Positions 54,001 through 62,939 of a stretch of 64,000 nucleotides of DNA are shown one piece after another. The notes under the pieces are model-generated. The model was not told the origin of the DNA, ran no database searches, and worked only from the letters and a program-made list of their open reading frames with translations. The stretch is from Oligoflexus sp. (lineage in GTDB: Bacteria > Bdellovibrionota_B > Oligoflexia > Oligoflexales > Oligoflexaceae): NCBI GenBank assembly GCA_014378195.1, contig JACMOC010000013.1, forward strand, positions 219,539-283,538. The letters are read 5' to 3'. Position numbers and translations under genes: made by a program. The stretch's first letter is position 1; the number at the start of each line of letters is the position of its first letter.

Positions 54001-54300
54001 TACAATTGTACTTTGAAGGCTAAGAGCCTGGGCAGGGTCATGGCTGAGAGAAAATTCGATGCCGTTAAAAAGCTTCGGAGGTGGAGCAAAAATCCCAGCT
54101 TCATGACGATTTTTTTCTATTTTTTTATAAGCGCTGTAGGCTTGAACAAGTCCATACACGCCGTTGTAATCACAAATACCAACACCTTGATAACCAAGCG
54201 CATAAGCGCGCTCGACATAATCGCTGGGGTAAGAACCGCCTCTTAAAAAGCTGTAGTTGGTATGGCAGAGCCACTCATGCCAGAAGAATTCTTTATCCAT
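51067..54300 (-). CDS. dnaE2: Error-prone DNA polymerase III alpha, DnaE2/ImuC
   Basis: Translesion polymerase of the imuA-imuB-dnaE2 mutasome. 1077 aa with the N-terminal PHP domain (HTNYSFLRGGSYPSDYVERA, ICDYNGVYGLV), the C-family polymerase core (catalytic PPDIDIDFEHERREE with paired Asp; QGRGSAANS), and an OB domain near the C-terminus. As usual for DnaE2, the beta-binding/tau-binding tail of DnaE1 is missing. Start ATG 54300 overlaps the imuB stop (ATGGATAA). Confidence 0.95.
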   Translation of the reverse strand: MDKEFFWHEWLCHTNYSFLRGGSYPSDYVERAYALGYQGVGICDYNGVYGLVQAYSAYKKIEKNRHEAGIFAPPPKLFNGIEFSLSHDPAQALSLQSTIVLMAQSKRGYQTLCALATIAHKEGEKKPFLPLSTLENVSKEGLICLQPMRGYIRCHKPEDTLKHYQKLKELFSGQFYLVLSRHLNPIEDRWIKPTLALAQKLSLPTLFSQDAYFHQPEDKYLHDILQAIRLNEPIDRIVPHLFVNEERCLRDLKVLENRYKPFAQCQAILKQGRDLAETFQFTLQELIYHYPQEFIPVHHTPQSFLEQLVWEGAQKRYPEGCSAKVKDLLDKELVLVADLKFVDYFLTVWDIVRWARAQNILCQGRGSAANSVICYVLGITALDPETSELLFERFLSRERGEPPDIDIDFEHERREEVIQYIYSRYGRHRAAMVANVICFRGRSAFRSIGKAFGVPEVWMQQIAEHTSMHRREKNKPSLPEELTAGIAPYCDWELWTKLSERLEGFPRHLGIHSGGFVISNEAMDNICGQEPATMEGRTVLQWSKDDIETLNIFKIDILALGMLTALRKGFATIQEYFHTDLRLDNIPTQDTQTFAMIQKGDTVGTFQIESRAQMSMLPRLKPEKFYDLVVQVGIIRPGPIQGGLIHPYIRRRQGLEAITYPDPRVEPILKRTLGIPIFQEQIMRVAMELGGFSPGEADELRKKIGAWSLGKDFGNIISKLTQGLLNNNVQPQFAEQIIGYLQGFASYGFPESHSASFALLAYASSYMKCHFPEAFYMALINSQPMGFYSVHALIQSARREGVGFLAPDINKSHWDSCLERVGERPLIRLGFHLVRGLAEQSMKDLTARRSRAKDALWTHLEFFLRDSEGINRKDLSALAAANALQNFGIERREALWLMETFPRAPLLETEHPYQFESETALERMERDFEAFSSTLDHHPTVLIKKFAWHYAIRPHQLLKAKELLQAKAHDTIYVFGMVLIRQSPPTAKGILFVTLEDDTGFVNLVCKPKTIELFRDILWQHSFLCVSGRLQRDQDSVSILVEHAYRPVSEIRPITQKAEPGPKPEQWENSPPVRNFR

Positions 54301-55747
54301 ACACACCTTGTGAAATCCAGCTTCCTCTTTGATCCCGATAGACCCACAGCATGGTGTCGCCCTGAGTCATTCGATAATAATCGCGACTTCGGTTTTTGGA
54401 CTTCCACCACTTATCCATCGTACGTTCTTGGAAAGGACCTACACGTGTATGCTGATCGAAAGGTAAATGATGCGCGTCTGTGTAGAGAAAAAGAGGGCGT
54501 TCTTGCGCAAGAGGGAGGTAATCCTCCTGCGAAGGACAGGTCTCGAATGCATCGACCTGTTTATAGAATGAATCCTCAGCGAGCCAATTGGCTGCCAGAC
54601 CAAAACCCTCCAAGGGTTTTCTGATCATGTTTTCGAGCTGTTTAAGATGAGCAAGATCATCACTGCTTTCATGAAAGAGGCTGCCTTGCCGAAACCGCGC
54701 AGGCGCTTTCTCAAGTATTTCCAATTCCCACGAAATAAGGCCCGTCTCTTGCGAGCTGGCCTTCGTGGCAAAAAGTTTTTCTTTTTCAAACGCGTATTGG
54801 ATCTGGAGTAGTGCGGTCCTCTGACTTGGGCAGTCTTGATGAAGACTATGAGGATGGCGAAAGGGGATATAGATTGGAATTGCGTGAAGATTGCAGAGGA
54901 CGATCCGCCACTCCAAATTTAGGATACGCTCTTCTTTCTTAAAAGATCCTAAGACGCAAAGACGATTTATATCTTCGCGCAATAATTCTTCGATCGCATC
55001 CCAATGCTTTAATTCGTTATCAAGATGGCGTTTAACAAAAGGTTTTTCGGTAGAAAGATAGGGAGCCCATGGAAACAAGGCGATCGCTTCGCTTTTGCTG
55101 AGACCCTGGCGATGCGGAAAAGAAAGTTGCCACACCTCGGCGATAAGTGACCCGAAACGCCTGCGTATATGCGAGCTGGGTAGAGTGCGTAAAAGATCGG
55201 GGCGCGCGCAGCCCAGACGCTGCATCGCCAGAGTCATGGCTGTTCTGCCTTTGCTTAAAATTGAGTCGGTATGGTTCCGAGAGCGGATTTTGCTGTTATT
55301 CTCTGCATATTCACGGCAACTTTCCCACCATAAATCCCAGGAGATACCACGCAGGAGGTTTCTTCCGAGCCGGCTGCTGAAGTGAATCATTCCATGAAAG
55401 CCTTTTTCCCGAGCGGCCTTCACGAGGAGTATGGCTTCCCACGGTGTGGCGGCTGCGGCTCCGTAATAATCTGTCTCCGCAAAAAGCGCAGTCAATTGGT
55501 CGGCGATCATTGTGTTGACTTTCGTATCCTTGCGACCTGCTGTGTGGAGCCAGAAGGCGCGGCAGGCCCGCATGTCGATGACCCACAAATCAGGTTGCCA
55601 CTGCATGGTTTTTGGGCTCAGGTTTTGCAGAGCATCCTGGAACTTTTCATCGGGACAAAAAATCGCGATAAACTCCAGGATTTCATCGTTTTGATGCGGA
55701 AGAGTCGAGCGGGTCAAACTGAGGAGCGCAGCCATCTCATGTCTCAC
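54293..55747 (-). CDS. imuB: ImuB, Y-family polymerase-like mutasome subunit
   Basis: 484 aa. It has a divergent Y-family body and the characteristic ImuB C-terminus: VGPFQERTMDKWW, SRDYYRMTQGDTMLWVYRDQ. The catalytic acidic residues of active Y-family polymerases are not recognisable, as in other ImuB proteins, which act as a clamp-binding hub. The GTG start overlaps the imuA stop by 4 bp (GTGA), and the 3' end overlaps dnaE2, so the cassette is translationally coupled. Confidence 0.9.
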   Translation of the reverse strand: MRHEMAALLSLTRSTLPHQNDEILEFIAIFCPDEKFQDALQNLSPKTMQWQPDLWVIDMRACRAFWLHTAGRKDTKVNTMIADQLTALFAETDYYGAAAATPWEAILLVKAAREKGFHGMIHFSSRLGRNLLRGISWDLWWESCREYAENNSKIRSRNHTDSILSKGRTAMTLAMQRLGCARPDLLRTLPSSHIRRRFGSLIAEVWQLSFPHRQGLSKSEAIALFPWAPYLSTEKPFVKRHLDNELKHWDAIEELLREDINRLCVLGSFKKEERILNLEWRIVLCNLHAIPIYIPFRHPHSLHQDCPSQRTALLQIQYAFEKEKLFATKASSQETGLISWELEILEKAPARFRQGSLFHESSDDLAHLKQLENMIRKPLEGFGLAANWLAEDSFYKQVDAFETCPSQEDYLPLAQERPLFLYTDAHHLPFDQHTRVGPFQERTMDKWWKSKNRSRDYYRMTQGDTMLWVYRDQRGSWISQGVYG

Positions 55748-56379
55748 AAGGAAAGAGGTTTATACAGAGAAGACGCAAGATCGTGAGGCGAGAGAGTAAT
55801 CGTTTTGGGAGGCGCTCCTTTGATGACTTCAATACGAGTCTGGGTTTTTTCAAAATCATAAACACAATTCAAACGCGTGCGTGTCCAGAGGTTGCCCTGC
55901 TCATGCGTAAGAAGATGCGGACGGAGTATAAGTATGCTTTGGCCGTAGGTGCGGGCATTGCGAGCCAGATGCTGACAATCCTCTTCTTTAAGATGAGGCG
56001 CCTGGTCGAGAACGATCACGCGGAAAAAATCGGAAAGGAACACATGTTTCAGATCCTGCAAAGGATCCTGGCTGGAAACAAAACGCATCGTATCAAGATC
56101 GATAGAGCGCGCATGCCAGGCCCAGGGATTGATGGCTACATGTTGACGGCCATAGACCCAAAGGATCCAATACGAATAATCCGCTTGAGCCCGGGATAAA
56201 AACGGCAGTATAAATTCCCGCAGGCCTTGACCCCATGGCATGCCCCATTCGCTGAGTTCGCCTTCCCGCAAACCGCCGCCTATCAAGGCGTCGAGGGTTT
56301 TGATGCCACTCAAAAGCCGGCGCTCCGAGCTCTTCACGAGCTTTAACTCCTGAAGTTTATTGAATGTATTCATTTCCAA
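55744..56379 (-). CDS. imuA: ImuA, RecA/SulA-like mutasome subunit
   Basis: First gene of the cassette. A RecA-like fold with GIKTLDALIGGGLREGELSEW and a degenerate Walker-A region (GMPWGQGLREF), then a Walker-B-like strand (VIVLDQAPHL). The start is uncertain: TTG 56379 has AGGGG eight bases upstream, ATG 56373 is two codons later, and an ATG at 56400 lies inside the palindromic operator. I favour TTG or ATG just downstream, because the operator should precede the coding region. Expected to be SOS-induced. Confidence 0.88.
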   Translation of the reverse strand: MEMNTFNKLQELKLVKSSERRLLSGIKTLDALIGGGLREGELSEWGMPWGQGLREFILPFLSRAQADYSYWILWVYGRQHVAINPWAWHARSIDLDTMRFVSSQDPLQDLKHVFLSDFFRVIVLDQAPHLKEEDCQHLARNARTYGQSILILRPHLLTHEQGNLWTRTRLNCVYDFEKTQTRIEVIKGAPPKTITLSPHDLASSLYKPLSL

Positions 56380-56396
56380 AACTTTTACCCCTAAAC

Positions 56397-56412
56397 CCAT
56401 ACAAAAGTATGG
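56397..56412. promoter_or_regulatory. Candidate LexA operator in front of imuA
   Basis: Perfect palindrome CCATAC-N4-GTATGG, immediately upstream of imuA. Paired 6-bp arms around a 4-nt spacer have the geometry of LexA boxes in several phyla. The lexA gene is 2.3 kb away. Prediction by position and symmetry only. Confidence 0.5.
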
Positions 56413-56626
56413 TAATGATGGAAGGCAAAGCTCGTCAAGCTATTCTTTGAGCAGCCTCTGGGGGCTGCGGATTTTACTGAGCAATTTTTTAATAGCGAAC
56501 TTTCTGATTTTAAAACGCTCCTTCAGGCGTCTTAACAAATGACCAAATGCCGCAGAGGGACTTTTATCAATAGTTCCCCTCTTTCTGCCGAAGACACGAC
56601 AGGGCTATGGGGAGGGTGAAACCAGA

Positions 56627-58672
56627 GTGGAAACGCCGAGCGGACAATATCAAATGCGCAAAGGATCCCAACGGATCTTTACCCTTGTGTGGTTTTTTTG
56701 GGTCATAGCGCTTTTAAGCATTTCGTCGAGCTCGATGAATGACACCATTCAATCTTCCGTATCCGATCGCGTTTTTTTCAAGACGCGTCAGGCGCTGGGC
56801 AAAACACCGCCTCTGTCCTCACGCCTCAAAGTTTATGCCTTTGATGACAACACCGTGAAATATCTGGGGGGCGATAGCGTTTCGACCCAGGACCTTAGCC
56901 TCTTTCTCACCAATATCGCACGCAAAAAACCGCGCGCCATAATTCTCGATCGGCTGTTCGGCCGTGCGCCTCCTGAGGAGAATGCCAAACATTTCCTCGA
57001 AGAAATGGAGAAGATGCACATTCCGGTCTACACCGGAGCGGCCGATAAAAGTGATCCCAGCAACCAAACCAAACATGATCTCACGGAACCACAGTATGAT
57101 CCCTCTCATTGGGTCATCGGCGATGTTGAATCCAACATGCCTTTCATCAGGCACTCCCTGCATAATGAAAACGGCAACGTCTATGCTTACGAAAAGACCT
57201 ATAAAGGCGCCTTCCGCGGTATAGGCCACATCGCTTTTCACAGCATCGGTGCGGTCGACCCTTTGATCGTTTTCCATGACAAAATCGTTCCTCACATCGG
57301 GCTCTATGCGGCTGAATCCTTTGCGATCAAAGATCAGAAGCTTTTGGTCAACAATGAAGTTGTGCCTTTGACGGAACGCGGCAGCGTGATCGTCAATCAT
57401 CGCCCTCCACTCGATTTTTATTCGCGTATGAAGCCGCTGAGCGGAGCTTTAGCCCGGGCCCGTGCCCATCAACAGGAAGAGTGGATTCAAGAAGGTGATG
57501 TCGTCATTGTCATCTTCAACTTCTACACGGGTTCGACTGACTTTTTGGAAGCCGCCCCCTTCGGCAATCTTCCGGGTGGACTCTACGTTTCGACCCTCGC
57601 CGATTCTGCTCTGGAAAACCGCTGGATCACACCGACGAACAATATCACCTCCCTCGTCATCATTTTGATCATGAGTATATTTGGTGTAGTTTTGGCCCGA
57701 AGCACCGGTTCGGTCGTATTCTGGATCGCCACGATTCTCTTGAGCCTCGGCTTTTTCGCGGGCTGTATTTATCTCTTTTCCTACCATGACATCATGGTTC
57801 CCTGGGTCCTGCCTTTGGTTGGATTACTGGGGGGAGGAACGATCCAATATGTGAAACAAAGACTCGGCAACGAACTCAAAGCCGTTGCAACAGAGAATCA
57901 GCTCCTCGTTGAACGCGCGCTCCGGCTCGAAGAAGAAAAGATGAACATACAGTTGGTCGAACGCTTAAACCTAGGCCGTGCGATTCAACAGATCCTCCTG
58001 CCGCCCACAGGCGCTCAGGACCACGGCTCCTTTACATTTGACATGAGTTATATCCCGAATCAAGAGATGAGCGGTGACTGGGTCTACATCTGGGGTAAAG
58101 ACCAGGACGAAAAACGCGTGATCATCGGTGACGTTGTGGGCAAAGGCCCCTCAGCGGCTATTCCCGTGGCGATCCTGATAGGTATACTGGGTGAATGCGA
58201 AAAATCAGGAATGGGTACGGAGGAGACGCTGCGTTATCTCAACGGCCGTATTCTTGAATTGTTTGGTAAACAAGTCACCTGCAGCTGTTCGGTCGTCGTC
58301 ATGACCCGGAACTCGATGGAAATCGATCTTTATAATGCAGGATCACCAGGCTGGTTTTTCCGGAGCGAAGGGAAATCACGGCATATTTCGATGCGTTCCA
58401 CCACGCTCGGCATGGGGACGGAAGCGTATTTTGCCCATGAAAAACTGCTGCTTACGCCGGACAGTTTCCTCTTTACGTTTACCGATGGGTATATGGAAGG
58501 GGCGCGGGCCTTTCGTCGTCTGATCACCAAGCTCGGGACTATAGACGAAGCGCCATCATTTGAAGAGCTACAGAATATACTCGATGAAATAGGAAAGTCC
58601 TTCCGTCTCGAAGACGACAGGTCCCTCCTTATGGTCAAAACACGAAGTCAGGCAAGCACCAAGGTCTCTTAA
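56627..58672 (+). CDS. CHASE2 sensor with SpoIIE-type PP2C phosphatase
   Basis: 681 aa from GTG 56627 (GGAGGG upstream). One N-terminal membrane helix, a periplasmic CHASE2 domain (about 45-330; RLKVYAFDDNTV, RAIILDRLFG), three more helices (about 340-400), a coiled coil (about 415-445), and a SpoIIE/RsbU phosphatase domain (about 470-675; MSGDWVYIW, IGDVVGKGPSAAI, FTDGYMEG, DDRSLLMV) with the metal-binding Asp residues. Likely dephosphorylates an anti-anti-sigma factor in response to an envelope signal, but no STAS or anti-sigma gene is adjacent. Its 3' end overlaps lexA by 4 bp. Confidence 0.9.
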   Translation: METPSGQYQMRKGSQRIFTLVWFFWVIALLSISSSSMNDTIQSSVSDRVFFKTRQALGKTPPLSSRLKVYAFDDNTVKYLGGDSVSTQDLSLFLTNIARKKPRAIILDRLFGRAPPEENAKHFLEEMEKMHIPVYTGAADKSDPSNQTKHDLTEPQYDPSHWVIGDVESNMPFIRHSLHNENGNVYAYEKTYKGAFRGIGHIAFHSIGAVDPLIVFHDKIVPHIGLYAAESFAIKDQKLLVNNEVVPLTERGSVIVNHRPPLDFYSRMKPLSGALARARAHQQEEWIQEGDVVIVIFNFYTGSTDFLEAAPFGNLPGGLYVSTLADSALENRWITPTNNITSLVIILIMSIFGVVLARSTGSVVFWIATILLSLGFFAGCIYLFSYHDIMVPWVLPLVGLLGGGTIQYVKQRLGNELKAVATENQLLVERALRLEEEKMNIQLVERLNLGRAIQQILLPPTGAQDHGSFTFDMSYIPNQEMSGDWVYIWGKDQDEKRVIIGDVVGKGPSAAIPVAILIGILGECEKSGMGTEETLRYLNGRILELFGKQVTCSCSVVVMTRNSMEIDLYNAGSPGWFFRSEGKSRHISMRSTTLGMGTEAYFAHEKLLLTPDSFLFTFTDGYMEGARAFRRLITKLGTIDEAPSFEELQNILDEIGKSFRLEDDRSLLMVKTRSQASTKVS

Positions 58673-59361
58673 CGTCTTGGGCTGGCCGACGACAGGGTGT
58701 CGGTCATGATGCGTTGCAAGGCAACCACGCGGCCGAGGATCGTGAAAGCTTCATCCTTAGCATAAAGATTGTTGAACGCTGGGTTCTCTGGCTTTAGGTA
58801 CCAACCCTGCTCAGGATCATTCATCAAACGTTTTACAGTCGAACTCCCTTGAGCATCAGCGACGACGATCGTGCCGCTCGGAGCATCGCTTTGCTGCGAT
58901 ACGATGAGCCAATCCCCATCCAGTATACCCGCATATATCATGCTCGCGCCCTTGGCCTGGAGGGCAAAGAGTTTTTCGGGACTATTAGCGGCCCAGCGCG
59001 GCAGCATATCGCTTGAAATACGAATGGCACCGGAAAAATCTTCGATCGCTTCGATTGGCGTTCCGGCCGGCACAGATCCCAATCGCGGAACCAGCAGTGA
59101 ATTGTCCCACTGGTTTTCCAGCTGAACATTCAGATACTGTTTGCTGCGATCCGTCAGGGCAAGGGAACGGGCTGTTTGTTTGTCGGGCGTGATGATGTAA
59201 CCCTTTTTGCGAAGGGAGGCGATCACGTCTTGGGCGGATCCTACTGCTTTGTAACCCATGTATTCACAAAGTTCGCGCAGAGTAGGTGCATAGCCATGTG
59301 CGTCGCTATGCGAGCGAATAAACTCAAAGGCTTTAGTCTGTCGTGAGGTCAGCTTTTGCAT
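58669..59361 (-). CDS. lexA: LexA SOS repressor
   Basis: 230 aa from ATG 59361 with AAGGAAG upstream. N-terminal winged helix (RQTKAFEFIRSHSDAHGYAPTLREL, recognition region AVGSAQDVIASLRKKG), self-cleavage site Ala99-Gly100 (VPAGTP), catalytic Ser140 (GASMIYAGILDGD) and Lys177 (STVKRLM). It lies 26 bp downstream of an M48 protease gene on the same strand and may be co-transcribed with it. The likely regulon includes imuA-imuB-dnaE2 nearby. Confidence 0.95.
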   Translation of the reverse strand: MQKLTSRQTKAFEFIRSHSDAHGYAPTLRELCEYMGYKAVGSAQDVIASLRKKGYIITPDKQTARSLALTDRSKQYLNVQLENQWDNSLLVPRLGSVPAGTPIEAIEDFSGAIRISSDMLPRWAANSPEKLFALQAKGASMIYAGILDGDWLIVSQQSDAPSGTIVVADAQGSSTVKRLMNDPEQGWYLKPENPAFNNLYAKDEAFTILGRVVALQRIMTDTLSSASPRR

Positions 59362-59387
59362 ATTGACTTCCTTGTTCAATCGGGCGC

Positions 59388-60644
59388 TTACCTACCGCCA
59401 ATGTAATTCATTGCTTTCAATCGTTCAAGCAATGGCGGATGAGAGTGATAAAAGGCTGAATACCAAGGATGAGTGATTGGCATAGAGTGACTTGTTTCTC
59501 GCAATTTGAGAAGCGCATCTCCCAGTGAATTGTGATCTTCGATATGCTGGAGCGCAAACGCATCGGCTTGAAATTCATGACGCCGCGAAATCAAGCTGCC
59601 GATGGGTTGTATGAGAAATCCAGCGAGGCCAAACCACATGGAAAAAACGATCAGCGCCCCATAATTGCTCACGCCCGCCAACCCAAAACTTTCGTAAAAA
59701 GGCAGGAGAGGCAGGCACAAACTTAAAAGATAAAACATGATGCCGGTCGTGAAAAAACTGCGGATCAGACCCCAGCGCACATGGTGAAGTTTGAAATGAC
59801 CAAGCTCATGGGCAAGCACAGCGACGATTTCTTTGAGGTCCATCGACTTCACAAGAGTGTCAAAAAGAACGATTTTTTTCTTGCCGAATACGCCAGTGAA
59901 GTAGGCATTGCCATGCGACGAGCGTGTTGAGGCGTCCATGATCGAAATACCTTCGGCCTGAAATTCGATTTTTTGAGCCAGGCGGAAAATCTCGACTTTC
60001 AAGTCACCTTCATCCAGCGGACTGAATGTGTTGAACAGCGGCGCGAGAAGAGTCGGGTAGAGCCAAGCCGTGAGAAGACTGAATCCAAAGATAGCGAGCC
60101 AGGCGATCCACCACCAGGACGAACCCATGTGATTCATAATCCAGAGAAGGACAGCGATAACCAGGCCCCCTAGAATCGCGCCTAAAGCGATGCCTTTGAC
60201 CTGATCGAGCCAAAAGCCGCGTTTGGTCTGGCGATTGAAGCCATGGCGCTCTTCGATGACGAAGGTATTGTAATAACCAAAAGGAAGTCCTGCGATAAAG
60301 CTAAGGGCTCCTAAAATGGCAAACACAGCAAGGCCTTGAAGGATCGGCTGACCGTGAGTCAAAGAGCTGGCGAGACGTTCTACGTACCCAAGACCGCCCA
60401 AAGCCAAGAAAATAAGAGTGTAGCCAAGTTGGACCCAAGCCGAGAACTGACCGAAACGGTAACGATCGATAGTATACGAAAGACTTTTCTCAAGGCTCTC
60501 ACCTGAGAGTGCCAAAACTTGTTTGGCTTCGGTTTGGTTCGTCGGATTGGAAACGTATTGAACGTTAAGATAAGCCAACGCCGACTCGATAAGTTGCTGC
60601 AGGATTCGCAGCCCGATAAAAGCAATCAGTAAAGTGGAAAGCAT
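59388..60644 (-). CDS. M48 integral-membrane metalloprotease, Ste24-like
   Basis: 418 aa with several membrane helices (about 65-85, 100-125, 150-200, 305-340). The zinc site HELGH is at 279-283, with a downstream RRHEFQADAFA supplying the third Glu ligand. The ERHGFN segment and FGYYNTFVIEE are typical of Ste24/CAAX-type M48A proteases, not of short HtpX. The role is probably membrane-protein quality control. It lies upstream of lexA on the same strand. Confidence 0.93.
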   Translation of the reverse strand: MLSTLLIAFIGLRILQQLIESALAYLNVQYVSNPTNQTEAKQVLALSGESLEKSLSYTIDRYRFGQFSAWVQLGYTLIFLALGGLGYVERLASSLTHGQPILQGLAVFAILGALSFIAGLPFGYYNTFVIEERHGFNRQTKRGFWLDQVKGIALGAILGGLVIAVLLWIMNHMGSSWWWIAWLAIFGFSLLTAWLYPTLLAPLFNTFSPLDEGDLKVEIFRLAQKIEFQAEGISIMDASTRSSHGNAYFTGVFGKKKIVLFDTLVKSMDLKEIVAVLAHELGHFKLHHVRWGLIRSFFTTGIMFYLLSLCLPLLPFYESFGLAGVSNYGALIVFSMWFGLAGFLIQPIGSLISRRHEFQADAFALQHIEDHNSLGDALLKLRETSHSMPITHPWYSAFYHSHPPLLERLKAMNYIGGR

Positions 60645-60823
60645 AAGATGGTGACCTCACGAAGCACCTGGTGCGTCAAATATAACTTTCGTCACTATAA
60701 AGCTATCGACAGTAAGGTATTAAAACAAAGAAAAAAAGCTAGAAAGCGATACTTTCTTAAATCATAGTCACATACCCGGGCCAAGGATCCGTGACCGGAC
60801 ATGAAAATAGTGAGGTAGACGGA

Positions 60824-61807
60824 ATGAATACCAAGGAATTTAAAGCCCATCCTTTGCTTCCAGGCGGTCAGCTCCAGACTCTTGCTGGTTATTTTCTGTC
60901 GCCTCCTCCGGCCGTGGCTGCGGATGAGTTTATTTACGTTGCGCTGCCGGACGGGGACAAAATCGAACTTGTTATCAATAATCCCAAGGGCCCGGTTACC
61001 GCCACTCTCTATCTTTTGCATGGCCTCGGCGGTGACAGCGACTCGGGCTATAAGCTCCGATTGACGAAGAAACTTTTGCCACTTGGTTATCGCATCATCC
61101 GGCATAATCATCGCGGCAATGGCGTGCATGGCAACGAAGCGAAGGGCATGTATCACTCGGGTTCGGCAGTGGATGTTTTGGAATGTCTGAAGGAAATCGC
61201 CCGACGATACCCTGAAAATCCGCTTGGAATCATCGGGTTTTCCTTGTCCGGCACTATCGTTTTAAACCTTCTTGCCTGGTATGCGAAAGAACTCGAAGAC
61301 CTTGGCCTACTCAAAGCAGCGATGAGTGTCTGCGCGCCGATCGACCTTGAAGAAAGTTCACGGGCCTTGAGCCAATTGCGAAACAAACACTACGATCTGT
61401 TTTTCGCTAAGACTGCGATCGAGCAGTTTCATCGAAGGCGATTCATCAGCGACGATCAAGCCAAAACTTACCTCCATCGGCCCAGCTTACGCAAGATCGA
61501 CGAGCATGTAACGGCGCCCTACGGTGGGTTTCGTGATGCGAGTCATTATTACGACGAGTGTTCTCCAAAGCACACTCTAAGCCAAATAAGCATTGATACT
61601 CTCATACTCGCTGCGGCAGATGATCCTATTGTTCCTGCGCAAAGCGTTTTGAAAGCGCCTATTCAGCATCCTGTTAAGCTCCGCATGGAGACGTCAGGCG
61701 GGCATATGGGATTTTTAGGCCGCCATCTAACAACACACGGTGATTATAGATGGCTGGACACTTTTGTCGAAAACTGGGCGCAATCCAAGTTCAAAGCTGT
61801 GCAGTAA
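60824..61807 (+). CDS. YheT-family alpha/beta hydrolase
   Basis: 327 aa from ATG 60824 (GAGG eight bases upstream). LPGGQLQTLAGYFL at the start, LLHGLGGDSDSGY oxyanion region, nucleophile Ser140 in GFSLSG, Asp in AADDPIVP and His in SGGHMGFLG complete the triad. YheT-like proteins are cytoplasmic carboxylesterases of unclear substrate. It lies upstream of the ABC transporter genes but separated by ~140 bp. Confidence 0.9.
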   Translation: MNTKEFKAHPLLPGGQLQTLAGYFLSPPPAVAADEFIYVALPDGDKIELVINNPKGPVTATLYLLHGLGGDSDSGYKLRLTKKLLPLGYRIIRHNHRGNGVHGNEAKGMYHSGSAVDVLECLKEIARRYPENPLGIIGFSLSGTIVLNLLAWYAKELEDLGLLKAAMSVCAPIDLEESSRALSQLRNKHYDLFFAKTAIEQFHRRRFISDDQAKTYLHRPSLRKIDEHVTAPYGGFRDASHYYDECSPKHTLSQISIDTLILAAADDPIVPAQSVLKAPIQHPVKLRMETSGGHMGFLGRHLTTHGDYRWLDTFVENWAQSKFKAVQ

Positions 61808-61949
61808 GCTCCCGTCAATCATGAGTTTTTCTCATCCAGGAGAGAGCTGACTGGCTGTGCATCCTGTTTGCAAGTCCCTGCGAAATAGATTAGAAGGAAG
61901 GTCACCAAAAAAAGGCGGAGTACACCCGCGCGGCGACAGGAACAGGGTC

Positions 61950-62933
61950 ATGCAAGAATCGAATGCGTTGCTGCAAGTACGCAATCTTCAGACTGCGTTT
62001 AATACTGAGTCCGGACAGGTTCGTGCTCTCGATGGCGTGAGCTTCGAAGTGCAGCGCGGCAAAACCTTGGCTGTTGTGGGTGAATCGGGCTGCGGTAAGT
62101 CTGTGACGGCGATGTCGATCATGGGACTTGTGCAGGACGCGAACGGTTTCATCGAAAGCGGCAGTATCCTCTTTGAAAACGAAGACCTGGCGACTTATTC
62201 CAAAGATAAAATGCAAAAGATTCGGGGCAACCGAATCTCCATGATATTTCAAGAGCCTATGACGGCTCTTAACCCTGTCTATACCGTCGGCGATCAGATT
62301 GCGGAAGTGTTTCGCAATCACCGTGGAATGTCAGCTCGTCAGGCGATGACCGAAGCCCTGCGCATGCTGAAGCTGGTTCATATACCCGATCCCGAGAAAC
62401 GCCTGCACGAATATCCTTTCCAAATGTCGGGAGGCATGCGGCAACGCGTGATGATCGCGATGGCTCTTGCCTGCGAACCCAGTCTTTTGATTGCCGATGA
62501 GCCAACGACCGCTTTGGACGTGACGATACAGGCGCAAATCCTTCGCCTCATGAAAGAACTTCAGAAAGAAAAAAACACGGCGATCATTTTCATTACCCAC
62601 GATTTAGGAATCGTCGCGGAGATGGCTGATCATGTCGTGGTTATGTATGCGGGCAAAGCCGTTGAATACGGTCATGTTTTTGATATTTTCGAAAATCCTA
62701 AACACCCCTACACCAAGGGTTTGCTGGCGTCTATTCCTTCGCTGACTATTACGAAAGACAAAAGACTCTATACCATAGAGGGCACGGTCCCGAGTCTGCG
62801 CAACCTTCCGAAAGGCTGTCGCTTCAATACGCGATGTCCCCTGGCGCAAGGCCCTTGTTTTGAGGAGCATCCCCCTCTCAAGACGCTCGAAAGCGGCCAC
62901 CAAGTCGCTTGTTACTTTGCAGAGAAAGTATAG
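61950..62933 (+). CDS. Peptide/nickel-type ABC transporter ATP-binding protein (OppD/DppD-like)
   Basis: 327 aa. Walker A GESGCGKS, signature MSGGMRQR, Walker [13 protein letters not shown], switch His in THDLG, and the family's C-terminal Cys-rich oligopeptide-transporter domain ([20 protein letters not shown]). ATG 61950 is chosen over an upstream ATG at 61857 because it begins exactly at the conserved domain and has AGGAACAGGG upstream. It is followed 6 bp later by the OppF-like gene. Confidence 0.93.
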   Translation: MQESNALLQVRNLQTAFNTESGQVRALDGVSFEVQRGKTLAVVGESGCGKSVTAMSIMGLVQDANGFIESGSILFENEDLATYSKDKMQKIRGNRISMIFQEPMTALNPVYTVGDQIAEVFRNHRGMSARQAMTEALRMLKLVHIPDPEKRLHEYPFQMSGGMRQRVMIAMALACEPSLLIADEPTTALDVTIQAQILRLMKELQKEKNTAIIFITHDLGIVAEMADHVVVMYAGKAVEYGHVFDIFENPKHPYTKGLLASIPSLTITKDKRLYTIEGTVPSLRNLPKGCRFNTRCPLAQGPCFEEHPPLKTLESGHQVACYFAEKV

Positions 62934-62939
62934 GACGCC

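Noticed and set aside
59410..59433. Inverted repeat ATTGCTT ... AAGCAAT upstream of lexA as an SOS operator
   Set aside because: It lies inside the 3' coding part of the M48 protease gene, and its arms bear no similarity to the imuA palindrome.
60661..60693. GCACCTGGTGC palindrome before the M48 protease gene as a LexA box
   Set aside because: Odd-length symmetry with no resemblance to the imuA palindrome; more likely chance.
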